From a virus: a DNA stretch of 24,531 bases. Every line of letters begins with the position of its first letter. The first letter of the stretch is position 1. Location of the stretch: positions 1 through 24,531 of IMG/VR virus record IMGVR_UViG_3300010233_000259; one strand, 5' to 3'. The position numbers were made by a program, and so were the translations under genes. Positions 14,400 to 20,205 of the stretch are shown here, piece by piece. The notes under the pieces were generated by a model. It searched no databases, had not been told where the DNA came from, and saw only the letters and a list, made by a program, of their open reading frames with translations.

Positions 14400-14780
14400 C
14401 CCTATGTGTTGTTTTTTTGCCATAGGTTGCCCAAAGGTGATAAGCCTTCATCCATTCAGGATGTGTCCCGAACTAATGCTCCCTAAGGTAGTGTTCATTC
14501 GATTACAAGGTTGTCTATCACCATTGTCCTTGTATCTTGTGTAGTCGCCACTCAACGCTACGGGGCTTGCTGTCAGGTGTAAACCAGCCCATGTTCTATT
14601 CCACGCCACCCATTTAGGTGCTTAATATCGTTTGGAGTACGGCAGAAATAGAAAAACCCATCAGGGTTGCTCTAAGTTGAACCCACTTTAGAAAAGGTAT
14701 CCACAACTTTTCCAAAATGCTCAAAGCAACCCAAATGGGTCTTGGTGTGGATACTGGTACTAAGCAGGGTTCAATCTGCC
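14400..14780 (-). ncRNA. Candidate structured non-coding RNA, about 380 nt
   Basis: No good coding frame fills this gap. On the minus strand a 5' domain is closed by 14776-14780 with 14641-14645. Inside it are an 8-bp helix (14767-14774 with 14677-14684), a 9-bp helix (14746-14754 with 14697-14705), a 4-bp helix (14742-14745 with 14712-14715) and hairpins at 14729-14740, 14718-14728 and 14655-14668. The 3' domain has a hairpin at 14563-14590 and an H-type pseudoknot: 14528-14534 pairs with 14504-14510, crossing 14516-14522 with 14436-14442. Hairpins at 14449-14463 and 14401-14426 complete it. All listed pairings are perfect complements. An extended -10 promoter lies just upstream (14786-14794). 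Class unknown; large phage RNAs such as GOLLD or ROOL are possible comparisons, but no shared sequence is claimed. Either strand could fold; the flanking minus-strand genes and promoter favour minus. Confidence 0.6.
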
Positions 14781-14783
14781 CAC

Positions 14784-14803
14784 ACAGTATAACACTATTC
14801 TGT
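14784..14803 (-). promoter_or_regulatory. Extended -10 promoter and hairpin before the RNA gap
   Basis: Minus strand TGTTATACT (14794-14786) is an extended -10 (TGnTATACT) with no recognisable -35. It would start a transcript near 14779, exactly where the first RNA helix begins. The same bases sit in a hairpin (ACAG/CTGT and ATA/TAT, loop GTGT) that includes the stop codon of the PAPS-reductase-like gene. Confidence 0.45.
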
Positions 14804-15569
14804 ACACTCACATGGAGTATCAAACCCTACAAATGGAAGCGTCATTTGGGATTTGTGCATCAAAATTACTTCCGACCAAGCGTAATTTCTACCTAATCCT
14901 TTAATGCTGGTAAGTTCTGCTTGTTTTTCAATGTTTAATGCCCTTTGCAATAAATCAGGGTGTTTCTCATAAAGATCAACTATTTCTTTTGGGCGAGAAG
15001 ATGGGCAAAAAAAGCAAGCAGATTTACCAACATTAATAATTCCATGCTTTGCAATGATGTCCAAACAATTTTGCCTATCCCATTGCCACTCAATTAATGG
15101 ATATTCATAGTCATATTTAGGGTCATCACGCTTTGCCGCATTGTCAGCCCTATGTGATTCACCAGCATCATACCCAATGTATTTAACGCATTTTGAACCT
15201 GTTTTCCACCAATCAATAGCTGGTTGCCAATGATTGCAATATTTGTCTTGTGGGGCTATTTTGTGTTTTTGAGAGCATCTTTTGTAACCATAAGCAATAG
15301 ACGGCAAAGTGTTTGATCTTAGACATTCTTCTTCAAGGTTTTCTAGGCTTCCATCTTTTCTAACACGCTTTACTACGGTAATTTTAGGCAAACCTTTGCT
15401 TGCCAACCAATTACTAAAATTTTCAATGTGGGCGTAAGTTTCAGGGCGTTCACCACCAGTATCGGCAAAAAGAATTAAATCTATTGGTCTGTTAGCTTCG
15501 TATAACCCCAAAATCATAGCGGTGCTATCTACGCCCCCCCCCAAAAGCAACAATATGCGGCTTATTCAA
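14795..15569 (-). CDS. PAPS-reductase-like ATP pyrophosphatase, frame shifted at a G9 tract
   Basis: About 257 residues if one G is removed. The N-terminal nucleotide-binding loop should read MNKPHIVAFGGGVDSTA: the first part comes from a TTG start at 15569 and the second (VDSTAMILGLYEAN) from the other frame, joined across nine Gs (15534-15542, C on the plus strand). Eight Gs would make it continuous. Downstream are FADTGGERPETY, KRCSQKH and CFFCPSSRPKE, conserved in phage phosphoadenosine-phosphosulfate-reductase-like proteins of the N-type ATP-pyrophosphatase fold. Intact relatives may act in nucleotide or sulfur-linked modification; substrate unknown. A second TTG at 15553 gives a shorter in-frame product starting MLLLGGGVDST. 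The natural C-terminus (PCECTE) is present, so the only fault is the tract. Confidence 0.82.
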
Positions 15570-15792
15570 GTTCAGGCCAAATTAGCTTGTAATTGTTAGG
15601 AAACAAGTTTTTACGGGTAATTAGCCCATGCGATTCTTTTTCTAGGGTGGCGGCTAGAATCATCAGCTTATCGTAGGGAATATCCCCGTTTTGCCACATA
15701 GATACGGCTGGAACGGACACATTGACCAATTTTGATACCCGTGTTGGGCCACCTAAAAGACGAATCATTGCTGTTGCTGTAATTTTATCCAT
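15562..15792 (-). CDS. Cro/CI-type helix-turn-helix regulator
   Basis: 76 residues. The helix-turn-helix (about 13-40: GGPTRVSKLVNVSVPAVSMW) and the C-terminal ending LIWPELE resemble Cro/YdaS-type repressors of lambdoid phages. It lies next to two divergent promoter elements with TTAAG-N4-CTTAA operators and is read leftwards, so it likely controls both early operons and itself. No Shine-Dalgarno is visible, and the predicted start of its own transcript is at the ATG, as for lambda cI made from its maintenance promoter. Whether it acts as Cro or as the lysogeny repressor cannot be decided; no integrase is in view. Confidence 0.85.
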   Translation of the reverse strand: MDKITATAMIRLLGGPTRVSKLVNVSVPAVSMWQNGDIPYDKLMILAATLEKESHGLITRKNLFPNNYKLIWPELE

Positions 15793-15825
15793 AAGCTATC
15801 TTAACATTTTTACAACATTTTGCAA
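15791..15825 (-). promoter_or_regulatory. Leftward regulator promoter with operator
   Basis: Minus-strand TTGCAA (15825-15820), 16 bases, TAAGAT (15803-15798). The operator at 15791-15804 (minus TTAAG-ATAG-CTTAT, one mismatch from the symmetrical form) covers the -10 and the start codon, so bound regulator would block its own transcription. A predicted start near 15791 would give a leaderless message. Confidence 0.6.
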
Positions 15826-15833
15826 ATAAACTG

Positions 15834-15862
15834 TTGCTTTATGTTTTAAGTTGGCTTAATAT
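15834..15862 (+). promoter_or_regulatory. Rightward early promoter with operator in the spacer
   Basis: TTGCTT (15834-15839), 17 bases, TAATAT (15857-15862). The perfect inverted repeat TTAAG-TTGG-CTTAA at 15846-15859 fills the spacer and touches the -10. Just downstream, ACGG-N6-CCGT (15869-15882) could form a hairpin at the 5' end of the transcript. It drives the early operon from 15903. Confidence 0.65.
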
Positions 15863-15902
15863 CTAAATACGGTATATGCCGTGTTAATTAGGAGAAACTC
15901 TT

Positions 15903-16139
15903 ATGAGTGAGCAAGATCAAGACTTACACAGCTTCCAACAACATTTGGAACGCATCTTTAAAGACCTTGAAGAAGGTGTCTTTATTACAGAAGATGAAAT
16001 AGGTGACCTACGCTATGCGTGTGGCTTGCCATCACCAGTCCGCAACACCCAAGTCAACCCCGTATTGCGTGATGCCATCAATGACTTTGGCAAAGTATTT
16101 GGTATTCAATCTTTTCCTACAATTTGGAGTAAAAAATGA
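15903..16139 (+). CDS. First gene of the early operon, unknown function
   Basis: 78 residues, acidic at the N-terminus (SEQDQDLHSFQQHLERIFKD, LEEGVFITEDEIGD) and ending SFPTIWSKK. It has a strong Shine-Dalgarno (AGGAG) and is the first gene after the operator-controlled promoter, a place where phages often keep host-takeover or anti-defence genes. No domain is recognised. It overlaps the SSB-like gene by four bases (ATGA). Confidence 0.78.
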   Translation: MSEQDQDLHSFQQHLERIFKDLEEGVFITEDEIGDLRYACGLPSPVRNTQVNPVLRDAINDFGKVFGIQSFPTIWSKK

Positions 16140-16750
16140 TAATTTCAGATAACAGTAAAGAATTTAAAATTGCCCCTGCAGGGTTACACATGGCTAGGTT
16201 GTACTCGGTCATTGACCTAGGGCATCAGGCTACCGAATGGGCTGGCGAAACCAAGATCATGCACAAAGTTGTATTGACTTGGGAATTGCATGGTAATGAC
16301 GATGCTGACCAGCCATTAAAGACAGATGACGGTAAACCTTTGATTGTGTCTAAGCGTTATACAGTCAGCCTTGGTGACCAAGCTAGATTGCGTCAAGATT
16401 TAGAAGCGTGGTCTAACAAGAAGATGACCGCAGAAGATCGCAAGAACTTTGACCTGCGTAATTTATTAGGTAAGTTTTGCATGGTCAATATTACGCATAG
16501 TGAAGATGGCAAATACGCCAACATTAGCGGTATTAGCCCTGTACCTTCTGCCCTGCGTAACGCCCAGCCTGAAGGTGTCAACCCTACCCTGCATTTTTGG
16601 TTAGCCGAATTTGACCAAGCTAAGTACGATGCCCTGCCAAAGTATTACAAAGAAAAGATTACAGAATCGTCTGAGTGGCGTGGGCAAAAGGCACGGGAAG
16701 CAGATGAGCCAAAAGCTGAAGATTCTAAACTTGACGATATTCCATTCTGA
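16136..16750 (+). CDS. SSB-like phage replication protein
   Basis: 204 residues. The pattern IAPAGLHMARLYSVIDLGHQ, SKRYTVSLGDQARLRQDLEA and FDLRNLLGKFCMVNITHSED is that of a phage OB-fold family that binds single-stranded DNA (I recall it annotated as NGO0469-like replication protein). The C-terminus is acidic and ends SKLDDIPF, like the tail of bacterial SSB that recruits repair and replication partners. It probably coats ssDNA during phage replication or recombination next to the RecB-like nuclease. Starts in an ATGA overlap. Confidence 0.88.
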   Translation: MIISDNSKEFKIAPAGLHMARLYSVIDLGHQATEWAGETKIMHKVVLTWELHGNDDADQPLKTDDGKPLIVSKRYTVSLGDQARLRQDLEAWSNKKMTAEDRKNFDLRNLLGKFCMVNITHSEDGKYANISGISPVPSALRNAQPEGVNPTLHFWLAEFDQAKYDALPKYYKEKITESSEWRGQKAREADEPKAEDSKLDDIPF

Positions 16751-16752
16751 TT

Positions 16753-17523
16753 ATGATAGTTAAAGAAAAAGAGGAAAAAAGTGGTCACTTCTATACTAAA
16801 GACGGCAGTCCAGCCTATACAGTCATTGGATCGTCTACGGGCAAAGAACGGGCAACAAATGTATCTGATGCACGAAAACTCGGTTTATTGCCCTCAGTTA
16901 CCACCATCATCAATGTCGCAAACAAAGGTGAAGGATTGCTTCGATGGATGCAAGAACAAGCTATCCTTGCCGCACTTACATTACCTCGCCTAGAAGGGGA
17001 AGAAGAAGGGGTTTGGCTATCTAGGGTAATGAAAGATAGCAAGGCTACTGGCAGGGAAGCGGCAGAGCGTGGTACGGCTATTCATAACATCATTGAAGGT
17101 TACTTTGAACAGATGTATTTGCCTGAAAAGCCAGCTTACCTTGATGAGATTGATAGGTTGCTAAAGGTAACCTTTGGGAACCAGCCTTGGCTAAGTGAAC
17201 GCTCATTTGGTCATCCCTTGGGATTTGGGGGAAAGTGCGACCTTATGGCCAAACCGATCAACGGTCAAGGTACGGGGTTCATAGTAGATTTTAAGACTAA
17301 GACTACCGATCTTGATAAAATTGATGTATGGTTCGAGCATGAACTACAGTTAGCGGCATATCGTGAAGGGCTAAACTTGCCCTTTGCTCGCTGTGCCATC
17401 GTATTTGTCAACGGCACGACTAATCAAGTAAAATTAATTGAAGTAGAAGAACCCCAGCTTCAAAAGGGCTGGGAGTGTTTTCAACATCTGTTACGCTTTT
17501 ATCAGGTAAAAAACAATCTTTAA
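16753..17523 (+). CDS. RecB-like PD-(D/E)xK exonuclease
   Basis: 256 residues. A RGTAIH segment (106-111) is the RecB/Cas4-family motif, followed by GFGGKCDLMAK (Asp163), IVDFKTK (Asp179, Lys181) and QLAAYREG (Gln199, Tyr203). These are the metal-binding and catalytic residues of a PD-(D/E)xK nuclease of the kind paired with phage ssDNA-binding or annealing proteins. With the SSB-like gene directly upstream it is probably part of the phage recombination or replication system. ATG two bases after the upstream stop, no obvious Shine-Dalgarno, so coupled translation is likely. Activity is inferred. Confidence 0.88.
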   Translation: MIVKEKEEKSGHFYTKDGSPAYTVIGSSTGKERATNVSDARKLGLLPSVTTIINVANKGEGLLRWMQEQAILAALTLPRLEGEEEGVWLSRVMKDSKATGREAAERGTAIHNIIEGYFEQMYLPEKPAYLDEIDRLLKVTFGNQPWLSERSFGHPLGFGGKCDLMAKPINGQGTGFIVDFKTKTTDLDKIDVWFEHELQLAAYREGLNLPFARCAIVFVNGTTNQVKLIEVEEPQLQKGWECFQHLLRFYQVKNNL

Positions 17524-17538
17524 TTCCTTCACGGGAAC

Positions 17539-17632
17539 GGGGGAAACGCAAGGAGTACCCCAACTTCTTTAGGGCGTTAAGCCGCCATAGTAGGATGCAG
17601 TAAGTTAGGGTTTTTGCGGCTTTCCACCTAAC
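17539..17632 (+). ncRNA. Candidate structured RNA element with pseudoknot
   Basis: The gap 17524-17771 has no gene. After a GGGG/CCCC hairpin (17540-17543 with 17558-17561), a 7-bp stem 17579-17585 (AAGCCGC) pairs with 17616-17622, and 17604-17609 (GTTAGG) pairs with 17627-17632. The two are interleaved, making an H-type pseudoknot. It lies downstream of the exonuclease gene on the same strand and could be a 3' end that resists nuclease, or a small RNA. The remaining bases up to 17701 are AT-rich, with an AGGG/CCCT hairpin near 17687-17699, before the next promoter. Confidence 0.45.
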
Positions 17633-17701
17633 GGCTAGTAACTGCCAAATACTGCCCTGTATCTTTTTTGCAACTAAGGGTATATCCCTAATAAATAATA
17701 C

Positions 17702-17730
17702 TTGCATTGTTAAGATAGCTTAACTAAACT
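17702..17730 (+). promoter_or_regulatory. Second rightward early promoter with operator
   Basis: TTGCAT (17702-17707), 17 bases, TAAACT (17725-17730). The perfect repeat TTAAG-ATAG-CTTAA at 17710-17723 lies in the spacer and continues symmetrically by one more base pair (GTTAAG/CTTAAC). A short hairpin (ACTC/GAGT, 17737-17750) would begin the transcript. It drives the genes from 17772, placing them under the same regulator as the main early operon. Confidence 0.6.
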
Positions 17731-17771
17731 GGTGTTACTCAATAACGAGTGAGATAGAAAAAGGAAAAAAA

Positions 17772-18128
17772 ATGAAAAAATTAAATTACAAAGCAGTATG
17801 TTTTTCATGCAAACAAGGTGAGCAAGACAATATTCCTGCTCAATGGTATGTGACTGGGCATGATGGCAATAAGCCTTTTAAAGGCTATGTTTGTGATGAC
17901 CATTACGAAATGCTTGCAACAGAAGATATGATTAAATCAGAGCAAAACATTGACTTAGATTCTATTGTTTCTTATCACACAGGTTTTAAGAGTTTTAATG
18001 ACATGGTGAAAAGCGTAAGTTATTGCTACACACCGACACTTAGAACCGATGTAGTGCCTGAACTTAAAATTGTTCGTCAAGCATTTAACGACAAAATGTC
18101 TGAACTTGGTTTAGAAAACAGAGCTTAA
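17772..18128 (+). CDS. Early protein with possible zinc site, unknown function
   Basis: 118 residues. The first third carries CFSC (10-13) and CDDH (41-44), a possible CxxC...CxxH zinc site (AVCFSCKQGEQDN, GYVCDDHYEML). The rest (IVSYHTGFKSFNDMVKSVSY) is mixed helix with no known motif. AAGGA lies seven bases before the ATG. It stands alone between an operator-controlled promoter and a strong terminator, so it is probably expressed strongly and briefly early in infection. A host-factor or anti-defence role is conceivable but unsupported. Confidence 0.75.
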   Translation: MKKLNYKAVCFSCKQGEQDNIPAQWYVTGHDGNKPFKGYVCDDHYEMLATEDMIKSEQNIDLDSIVSYHTGFKSFNDMVKSVSYCYTPTLRTDVVPELKIVRQAFNDKMSELGLENRA

Positions 18129-18134
18129 TTAACC

Positions 18135-18157
18135 AGCCCCTACGGGGGCTACTTTTT
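18135..18157 (+). terminator. Intrinsic terminator with UACG tetraloop
   Basis: AGCCCC (18135-18140), loop TACG, GGGGCT (18145-18150), then ACTTTTT. A six-pair stem capped by C(UACG)G, an especially stable UNCG tetraloop, followed by a U-run. It ends the transcript of the 17772 gene. Confidence 0.88.
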
Positions 18158-18174
18158 AAAAAAGTGAGATAGAA

Positions 18175-18402
18175 ATGAGCAATAACTATTTATTTTCAAT
18201 GTATGTTGGTGATACCTATTTAGATGTTTACGGGTATATAGATAAAGACGAACCTAGCGTTGGTCATGTAGGCGGCATAGAAATAGAAGATGTCTGCACC
18301 TGCGACACTAAAACAAGCGTATGGGAAATGATCCACGCACTCAACTTTGATAAATTTAACGAACAGGCTCAAATGGCTTGGTCAGAACGGAACGACAAAT
18401 GA
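18175..18402 (+). CDS. Small acidic early protein
   Basis: 75 residues, acidic overall (YIDKDEPSVGH, IEIEDVCTCDTKTSV), with a CTC pair at residues 41-43. The leader AGTGAGATAGAAA at 18163-18175 is an exact copy of the bases at 17748-17760 before the 17772 gene, so the two leaders share a short direct repeat. Acidic small early proteins often bind host enzymes, but no family is recognised. It overlaps the lipoprotein gene by four bases. Confidence 0.72.
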   Translation: MSNNYLFSMYVGDTYLDVYGYIDKDEPSVGHVGGIEIEDVCTCDTKTSVWEMIHALNFDKFNEQAQMAWSERNDK

Positions 18403-18650
18403 AATATTTACTACTACTTACCCCGTTTGTATTGGCCGCCTGTACTTCATTTGACCCACCCAATGTCAGCCTAGAAACTGATAAACAGGCTTTCCACATG
18501 AGCCGTGCTCAGGTCATACTGGGTATTACAGAATGTGAAGATGCTGGTACACGCCCCGTAGTCATTACAGCAAAGCGTAGGATCAATGGCACTATGAGTG
18601 ATGTACCCGTAGAAGTTACCTGCAATCCCCGTTATAAAATATTTCATTAG
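18399..18650 (+). CDS. Small lipoprotein
   Basis: 83 residues starting MKYLLLLTPFVLAACTSFDP: a short basic start, a hydrophobic signal helix and the lipobox LAAC, with lipidation at Cys15. The mature part (LETDKQAFHMSRAQVILGIT, TECEDAGTRP, VPVEVTC) matches a conserved small phage lipoprotein of unknown role. It starts in an ATGA overlap; an in-frame upstream ATG (18378) would put residues in front of the signal peptide and is less likely. A superinfection or spanin-like envelope role is possible; it is not nested with a larger partner as Rz1 would be. Confidence 0.84.
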   Translation: MKYLLLLTPFVLAACTSFDPPNVSLETDKQAFHMSRAQVILGITECEDAGTRPVVITAKRRINGTMSDVPVEVTCNPRYKIFH

Positions 18651-18659
18651 GAGATAAAC

Positions 18660-18752
18660 ATGAAAGAGTTTATTCAAGGCGGTTTAGTAGCTATTTTAAT
18701 CTGCGTCATTATTTTTGGTACTAACTATTTAATGCACGGGTATGTAATTTGA
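18660..18752 (+). CDS. Single-span membrane peptide, 30 residues
   Basis: KEFIQGGLVAILICVIIFGT is one membrane helix followed by a short tail (NYLMHGYVI). AGGAG is perfectly placed before the ATG, and the stop overlaps the next gene's TTG start, so it is likely a real gene. Function unknown. Confidence 0.72.
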   Translation: MKEFIQGGLVAILICVIIFGTNYLMHGYVI

Positions 18753-19216
18753 GAGTTGACCTGTCCAAGCATGAATTATTCCTATGTGAGTATTTCGGTA
18801 CTATGCGTAGGAAAAACGCCATGCAGTTTAACCATGACAGGCAAGTTAGCCAGCAAGATCCGTATGAAATGGATATAGACGGGTTTAAAGGTGAGTATTT
18901 GGTGGCCAAGTATTTAAATTTAATGCCCGACTTTTCTATCAATAAAAAGAAAAACCCTGCCGATCTCAAAACTGTTGGTGGCAGGACTATTGATGTCAAA
19001 TCTACCCGTAATAATCAAGGTGATGTCTATGTTACCGAATACCACCGCAAAAGTCCTTGTGATTTCTACATCCTGATCGTTTTAGACGATGCTGGGGGCG
19101 ATATTGTAGGTTGGGTGGATAAGGATGAGTTATTTCAGTTTGCAACGCTACAGGGCGGTTCTCACCCTTCCTACAGGTATGACCGCAAACGACTTAATCC
19201 TATAAACCAGTTTTAA
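18749..19216 (+). CDS. PD-(D/E)xK-like nuclease-family protein, TTG start
   Basis: 155 residues. The central region GFKGEYLVAKYL (Glu49), NPADLKT (Asp72) and RTIDVKSTR (Asp82, Lys84) has the order and spacing of a PD-(D/E)xK active site, in a short protein resembling restriction-type nuclease folds. The start is TTG at 18749, in the overlap TTGA with the preceding stop; no better codon lies before the conserved part. It ends four bases into the convergent endolysin gene. Activity and substrate are unknown; involvement in host DNA breakdown or recombination is inference. Confidence 0.78.
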   Translation: MRVDLSKHELFLCEYFGTMRRKNAMQFNHDRQVSQQDPYEMDIDGFKGEYLVAKYLNLMPDFSINKKKNPADLKTVGGRTIDVKSTRNNQGDVYVTEYHRKSPCDFYILIVLDDAGGDIVGWVDKDELFQFATLQGGSHPSYRYDRKRLNPINQF

Positions 19217-19632
19217 GCAATCTGCTTGCCTTCTTTAAGGTCTGTGAGGGTTAGCCCACCCGTGTACTGGAAGTGGGCTAATTCCTTGAATGTACGCCAT
19301 TCTCCAGCCCATTCCAATCCTGCTTGTTGTCCTAATTCTCCGACTTTAACCCATATAGGGTGAGAACCATCCCAATCAGGCTTGCCGTTGACCATAGGTA
19401 CGACATCAACAGCACAACGCCAGTTATGCCAAGAATCACCAGCTTTAGCATTGGTAACCACCTTTCCTGCCGTAGTCCTACCTTGTTCGTATAAAGCCTG
19501 TTGGGATTCATTGTCACGGTATGTAGAAGTCACTAGCAGGTCTATACCCTCATCCTTGCAAAGACTAAGGAAGTGCTCTACACGCTCTTTAGCTGGAGAA
19601 ATCAAATCATCAAGGCTTCGGCTGTTTATCAT
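19213..19632 (-). CDS. Endolysin: L-alanyl-D-glutamate-type peptidase (M15)
   Basis: 139 residues with no signal peptide. VTSTYRDNESQQALYEQGRT (34-53) and SWHNWRCAVDVV (68-78) supply His69 and Asp76, and AHFQY supplies His120, the zinc ligands of VanY/M15 peptidases; Glu117 is a candidate catalytic acid. This type cuts the L-Ala-D-Glu bond of peptidoglycan stems in Gram-negative hosts. It follows holin in a three-gene lysis cassette and starts in an ATGA overlap. The stop codon overlaps the end of the convergent gene. Confidence 0.93.
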   Translation of the reverse strand: MINSRSLDDLISPAKERVEHFLSLCKDEGIDLLVTSTYRDNESQQALYEQGRTTAGKVVTNAKAGDSWHNWRCAVDVVPMVNGKPDWDGSHPIWVKVGELGQQAGLEWAGEWRTFKELAHFQYTGGLTLTDLKEGKQIA

Positions 19633-19997
19633 TTTTTTAAATTGGCTACAATCCGTGTGCCAAATAAAAAACCAAACGCAATGTTGGCGGCTTCAATCCC
19701 AATTCTTTGAATTTCAGGGGTAACCGATAAAAACAATGTACCGATACCTACGACAATGACAAACAATGCCCCTAAATAACGGCTAGAAGCCCTCAGATCA
19801 ATTACCCATTGGCTAGGTGTACCGTAGGGGTTATCTAGCTGTGCAATGGCTTGTAGCTTGTTTATTTCGTTTTGATCTAACTTAATTTGCTCATCTACAG
19901 AAATAGGTTTTACACCGCCTGTAACCATCCCAATAAGGCTTTTAATCCCATCAATTCCTACAGGGACTAAAGCACCAATAATAGTTTCTAAAATCAT
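19629..19997 (-). CDS. Holin (3TM / GTA-holin type)
   Basis: 122 residues starting MILETIIGALVP. Hydrophobic segments at about 3-22, 75-95 and 101-118, with the hallmark WVIDLRASSRYLGALFVIV, resemble the three-span holin family found in gene-transfer agents and phages. It would form membrane holes for endolysin. The ATG is in an ATGA overlap with the upstream gene; an upstream TTG start is less likely. Located directly before endolysin. Confidence 0.84.
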   Translation of the reverse strand: MILETIIGALVPVGIDGIKSLIGMVTGGVKPISVDEQIKLDQNEINKLQAIAQLDNPYGTPSQWVIDLRASSRYLGALFVIVVGIGTLFLSVTPEIQRIGIEAANIAFGFLFGTRIVANLKK

Positions 19998-20203
19998 TTG
20001 CCTGTCAGCCAATGTGCAATAAAACCCACAATAGAACTAATGCCTGATACAACCATCATTCCTACCCAAAACCCACCCCGACCTTTATTTGCTAGTGCGA
20101 GCAGTTCTTCCATGCCTTCTTCTAGCTTATCTACTTTGGCGGTAAGTTGGTCAACCTTTTCCCAAAGTTGGCCGTATTTAACTGGGTCAATTTCGAATGA
20201 CAT
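19994..20203 (-). CDS. XhlA-like small coiled-coil membrane protein
   Basis: 69 residues. A coiled coil (LWEKVDQLTAKVDKLEEGME) precedes one membrane helix (about 44-65, GGFWVGMMVVSGISSIVGFI). This order resembles XhlA-type lysis helpers that act with a holin. It heads the three-gene lysis cassette; a direct test of lysis function is not available from sequence. Confidence 0.75.
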   Translation of the reverse strand: MSFEIDPVKYGQLWEKVDQLTAKVDKLEEGMEELLALANKGRGGFWVGMMVVSGISSIVGFIAHWLTGK

Positions 20204-20205
20204 GA

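Noticed and set aside
14645-14670. Intrinsic terminator (AACCC/GGGTT then T-run) on the minus strand
   Set aside because: The five-pair stem is weak and lies inside the larger folded 5' domain; it may be only one hairpin of the RNA.
14400-14800. Group I or group II intron in the RNA gap
   Set aside because: The upstream PAPS-reductase-like gene has a natural C-terminus and no split exon follows. The pseudoknot has only five bases between its first two strands, unlike the P3/P7 core, where P4-P6 lies between.
14614-14823. ORF of 69 codons on the minus strand across the RNA gap
   Set aside because: Composition does not resemble a protein, it overlaps the end of a real gene, and the same bases are explained by long RNA helices.
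19205-19240. Bidirectional terminator at the convergent junction
   Set aside because: AAGCA/TGCTT forms a small hairpin, but it lacks a proper U-run on either strand and is within the endolysin coding end.
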